From assembly GCA_964483455.1 (NCBI GenBank), contig CAZACK010000002.1:39622-103621 (forward strand): DNA of 64,000 nt, read 5' to 3'. Below, piece after piece: positions 61,445 through 64,000 of the stretch. The notes under the pieces are model-generated. The model saw only the letters and a list, made by a program, of their open reading frames with translations, did no database searches and was not told the origin of the DNA. Each line of letters begins with the position of its first letter. The stretch's first letter is position 1. A program made the translations under genes and the position numbers. Source of the DNA: CAYZJD01 sp964483455. GTDB lineage: Bacteria; Acidobacteriota; Terriglobia; Bryobacterales; Bryobacteraceae.

Positions 61445-62602
61445 CTAGTCCAATCGCTTCCGGAATCGCAGTGCGCTCAGGGCCAGGATCGCCACGCCGA
61501 TGATCAGCAGCGCCAGCATCTGCGGCCAGAGGACTTCCGCCCCGACTCCCTTCAGAAACACACCGCGCACGATCTCCATGAAGTAGCGCACCGGGTTCAG
61601 CAACGTCAGATACTGCACCGGCTCGGGCATGTTGCGGATCGGGAAGGCGAAGCCGTTCAGCATGAATGCCGGCGTGAAGAAGAAGAACGAGCCCATCATC
61701 GCCTGCTGCTGCGTGTGGGAGACAGTGGAGATGAACAGGCCGACGCCGAGCGTCGTCATCAGGAACAGCGCCGCGCATCCCAGCAACACGAGGAAGCTGC
61801 CGCGAAACGGCACGCGAAACACCAGCAGCGCGGCGCCGGTGATGAGCAGCACGTCGAGAAATCCCACCAGTGCGAACGGCAGCGTCTTGCCCAGGATCAG
61901 CTCGGGCGGGCGGATCGGCGTCACCATCAACTGCTCCATGGTGCCAATCTCCTTTTCGCGCACGATGGCCATGGCGGTCAGCATCAGCGTGACCAGCGCG
62001 ATGATGTTCACCACCACGCCGGGAACGAAGTAGTTGCGGCTCAGCAGGTCTTCGTTGAACCAGACGCGGCTCCGGGCCTGAAGCGCCGGCATGTCCAGGT
62101 TCACCGGCCCGCCCGCCTGCGCCGTCCGTCCGACCAGCCGCGCCCGCTGCTGCCGCTCCTGCAACTTGTTGCCGAACTCCGCCACCACCCGGCTGGCGTA
62201 GCCCGAAATGACCGAAGCCGTGTTCGAGTTTGTCCCGTCCACCAGAAGCTGGACCTGGGCGGTGGTCCCGCGATCGATGTCGCGCCCGAAACCGGGAAGC
62301 ACCCGCACCACAGCCTGGACACTGCCGTGGTCCATCAGCTCGCGGACTTCTTCCTCGGCGACGGGCGTCGCCGCCACGCGGAAATTCGGCGATCCCTCGA
62401 AGGCGGCCCGCAGCGCGCGGCTCTCCGCGGTGCGGTCGAGATCCATCCAGCCGAGCCGGCAGTCCTCGACGTCGAGGTTCACGGCGAAGCCGAACACGAT
62501 CAACTGCACGAGCGGCGGCCCGACGAGCACCATGCGCATGCGCGGCTCGCGAAGCGTCTGCCGGAACTCCTTGCGGATGATCTCGCGGATTCTGCGCCAC
62601 AT
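61445..62602 (-). CDS. ABC-2 type transporter permease (YbhR/YhhJ-like), second permease
   Basis: 385 residues. One N-terminal helix, a long periplasmic domain (about 50-180, with VEDCRLGWMDLDRTAESRAL), then five C-terminal helices, with FNEDLLSRNYFVPGVVVNII and VREKEIGTMEQLMVTPIRPP before them. This is the ABC2_membrane_3 layout of YbhFSR-like exporters. It starts 4 bp after the first permease gene. Likely cargo: drugs, lipids or polysaccharide; not readable. Confidence 0.88.
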   Translation of the reverse strand: MWRRIREIIRKEFRQTLREPRMRMVLVGPPLVQLIVFGFAVNLDVEDCRLGWMDLDRTAESRALRAAFEGSPNFRVAATPVAEEEVRELMDHGSVQAVVRVLPGFGRDIDRGTTAQVQLLVDGTNSNTASVISGYASRVVAEFGNKLQERQQRARLVGRTAQAGGPVNLDMPALQARSRVWFNEDLLSRNYFVPGVVVNIIALVTLMLTAMAIVREKEIGTMEQLMVTPIRPPELILGKTLPFALVGFLDVLLITGAALLVFRVPFRGSFLVLLGCAALFLMTTLGVGLFISTVSHTQQQAMMGSFFFFTPAFMLNGFAFPIRNMPEPVQYLTLLNPVRYFMEIVRGVFLKGVGAEVLWPQMLALLIIGVAILALSALRFRKRLD

Positions 62603-62606
62603 AACG

Positions 62607-63752
62607 CTACGCCAGCTTTCCTTTCAGCTTCCGCGTCGCCAGCAGGAAGATGACGGTGGCGTAGACGGCGAGCAGTCCCGCCTCGACCCACAGCACGTCC
62701 ATCCCGACCCCTTTCAGGAACATCCCCTTCAACGCCGTGATGAAGTAGCGCGACGGGAAGATGTAGGTCACTCCCTGGATCACGACCGGCATGGTCTCGA
62801 TGGCGAAGACGAAGCCCGAGAGCAGAAACGCCGGCAGAAACGACGTCAGCATGCCGAGTTGGAACGCCAGCAGTTGGGCGCGCGCGACGGCGGAAAGGAG
62901 AATGCCCCAGAACAGCGCGCCGATCAGGAAGACGCAGCTTGTCGCCAGCACGAGCAGCGGGTTCCCGCGAAGGGGTACGCCGAACACCAGCACGCCGAGG
63001 GCGATGGCGACCAGCATGTCGATCAGCCCCAGCACGAAGTACGCCGACATCTTCCCGAGCACCAGTTCGTGCGCCCGGAGCGGCGTGGACAGCAACTGCT
63101 CCATCGAGCCCATCTCCCACTCGCGGGCGATGGTCAGCGAGGTGAGCAGCGCGGCGATGATCATCAGGATCACCGCGATCAGGCCGGGCACGATGTAGTT
63201 CCGCGACTTGAGCTCGCTGTTGTACCAGACCCGGAGGCGCGCTTCGACTGGCGGCTCGAGGCGCCCGCCGCCCCGCCGGTTGAACTCCCTTTGCCGCAGC
63301 TCCGCCGAGTATCCGCGCACCACCGCTTCCGCGTAGCCGAGCGCGATCGAAGCGGTGTTCGAATCGCTGCCGTCGAACAAGAGCTGGACGTCGGCGTCTT
63401 TGCCGTGGAGCAGGTCCCGGGAATAGCCGGCGGGAATCACGACCGCCAGCAGGGCGCGGTCGCGGTCGATGTTGCGTTCGATGACCTCATCCTTCTCGAC
63501 GGCCTCGAGCAACTGGAAGTACCGCGAGCCGGCGAAGCGCTGGATGAGTTCCCGGCTTTCGGGCGACTGGTCACGATCCTGGACGAGCGTCGGGATGCGG
63601 TCCACGTCGAGCGTCAGCGCGTAGCCGAACAGCAGCAGCATCAGCAGGGGCAGCGCCAGCGCCATAATGAGGCTGCGCGGGTCGCGCAGGATGTGCAGCG
63701 CCTCCTTGCGCGCCACCGCCGCGGTGCGGGCCAGCGACCTTCCGCCTTTCAT
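62607..63752 (-). CDS. ABC-2 type transporter permease (YbhS-like), first permease
   Basis: 381 residues with the same layout as its partner: N-terminal helix (LIMALALPLLMLLLFGYAL), periplasmic domain with YSRDLLHGKDADVQLLFDGS, YNSELKSRNYIVPGLIAVIL, and REWEMGSMEQLLSTPLRAHE, then helices such as MSAYFVLGLIDMLVAIALGV. The similarity of the two permeases shows they came from a duplication and form a heterodimer. The ATG overlaps the ATPase stop by 4 bp. Confidence 0.88.
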   Translation of the reverse strand: MKGGRSLARTAAVARKEALHILRDPRSLIMALALPLLMLLLFGYALTLDVDRIPTLVQDRDQSPESRELIQRFAGSRYFQLLEAVEKDEVIERNIDRDRALLAVVIPAGYSRDLLHGKDADVQLLFDGSDSNTASIALGYAEAVVRGYSAELRQREFNRRGGGRLEPPVEARLRVWYNSELKSRNYIVPGLIAVILMIIAALLTSLTIAREWEMGSMEQLLSTPLRAHELVLGKMSAYFVLGLIDMLVAIALGVLVFGVPLRGNPLLVLATSCVFLIGALFWGILLSAVARAQLLAFQLGMLTSFLPAFLLSGFVFAIETMPVVIQGVTYIFPSRYFITALKGMFLKGVGMDVLWVEAGLLAVYATVIFLLATRKLKGKLA

Positions 63753-64000
63753 GCCCGCGCCTCCTGCTGTTCGATCAGCGACACGAACACTTCCTCCATC
63801 GTCGCTTTGCCCGCCGATTCCTTCAGGCCGGCGGGCGCGCCGAGAGCGATGATCCTGCCGCGGTCCATCAGCGCGAGCCGGTGGCAGTACTCGGCTTCCT
63901 CCATGTAGTGGGTGGTGACGAACACCGTGTGGCCGGATTCCGAAAGCTGGTAGATCAGGTCCCAGAAACCGCGGCGCGCGATCGGATCGACGCCCGAGGT
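63749..64000 (-). CDS. ABC transporter ATP-binding protein, C-terminal part (runs off right edge)
   Basis: The last 83 codons are in the window. They contain the end of the nucleotide-binding domain: TSGVDPIARRGFWDLI after Walker B, the switch His in VFVTTHYMEEAEYCHRLAL, and MDRGRIIALGAP. This is the ATPase of the two permeases (YbhF type). The Walker A and signature motifs are beyond the edge. Confidence 0.88.
   Translation of the reverse strand, partial: TSGVDPIARRGFWDLIYQLSESGHTVFVTTHYMEEAEYCHRLALMDRGRIIALGAPAGLKESAGKATMEEVFVSLIEQQEARA

Overview
The window is a contiguous piece (apart from one 100-N scaffold gap at 440-539) of a GC-rich bacterial chromosome, roughly two-thirds G+C by eye. 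The organism is most likely an acidobacterium of the Bryobacter/Solibacter type. This is an inference from the mix of genes: large plug-poor TonB-type barrels, many Tat-exported sugar-active enzymes, a GH127 enzyme, a single-anchor b558-type succinate dehydrogenase, a DUF3467 protein beside EF-P, type III PKS genes, and short G+C-rich dispersed hairpin repeats. No rRNA, intact tRNA, CRISPR array, integrase or intact transposase was found.

Layout. 1-3.2 kb: the start of a thiolase (leftward), then an ECF sigma factor broken by the gap, its zinc-finger anti-sigma factor and two secreted proteins of unknown role, one resembling the hemicentin galactose-binding-like module. 3.2-7.3 kb: two near-identical palindromes, two orphan antitoxin genes, efp, a DUF3467 gene, a hydantoinase/oxoprolinase and a small membrane protein. 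7.3-11.5 kb: a gene-poor stretch with a 3' fragment of tRNA-Pro(CGG), followed by a leftward operon for a beta-propeller lipoprotein, a diheme MbnH-type peroxidase and an MbnP-type copper protein. 11.5-16.8 kb: four overlapping genes for an ABC ATPase, a double-FtsX permease, a LolA-like carrier and an outer-membrane barrel, probably one trans-envelope export machine. 17-21 kb: two glycosyltransferases, a mechanosensitive-channel-like membrane protein and a convergent mannosyl-3-phosphoglycerate-type phosphatase, probably making and releasing a glycosylglycerate osmolyte. 21-28.4 kb: a NarL-type two-component pair, a proton antiporter, a large outer-membrane barrel, an EthD protein and a patatin-like lipase.

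28.4-35.5 kb: a decayed VapB antitoxin, a Tat-exported fucose-isomerase-fold protein ending in an array of 8-bp repeats, then a tight operon of type III PKS, methyltransferase, FAD oxidoreductase and TonB receptor. 35.6-39.1 kb: two TPR proteins, rnc and a MerR regulator. 39.2-45.8 kb: a CzcCBA-type heavy-metal efflux operon led by a small Cys-rich secreted protein, and a frameshifted secreted protein. 46-49.3 kb: a broken enolase-superfamily fragment cut by a dispersed repeat, an exported rhamnonate-dehydratase-like enzyme and, divergently, a second exported fucose-isomerase-fold protein. 49.3-52.7 kb: sdhCAB. 53-64 kb: an intact VapBC pair, a lysozyme-like protein with a peptidoglycan-binding domain, a Nudix hydrolase, a creatininase-family amidohydrolase, a DegT-type aminotransferase with a Tat-like leader, a HEAT-repeat membrane protein, a GH127 enzyme and a YbhFSR-like ABC exporter that runs off the right edge.

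The most promising unexplained systems are the PKS-TonB operon, the ABC-LolA-barrel operon, the MbnPH-propeller triad beside a tRNA scar, the osmolyte cluster, and the set of Tat-exported sugar enzymes.
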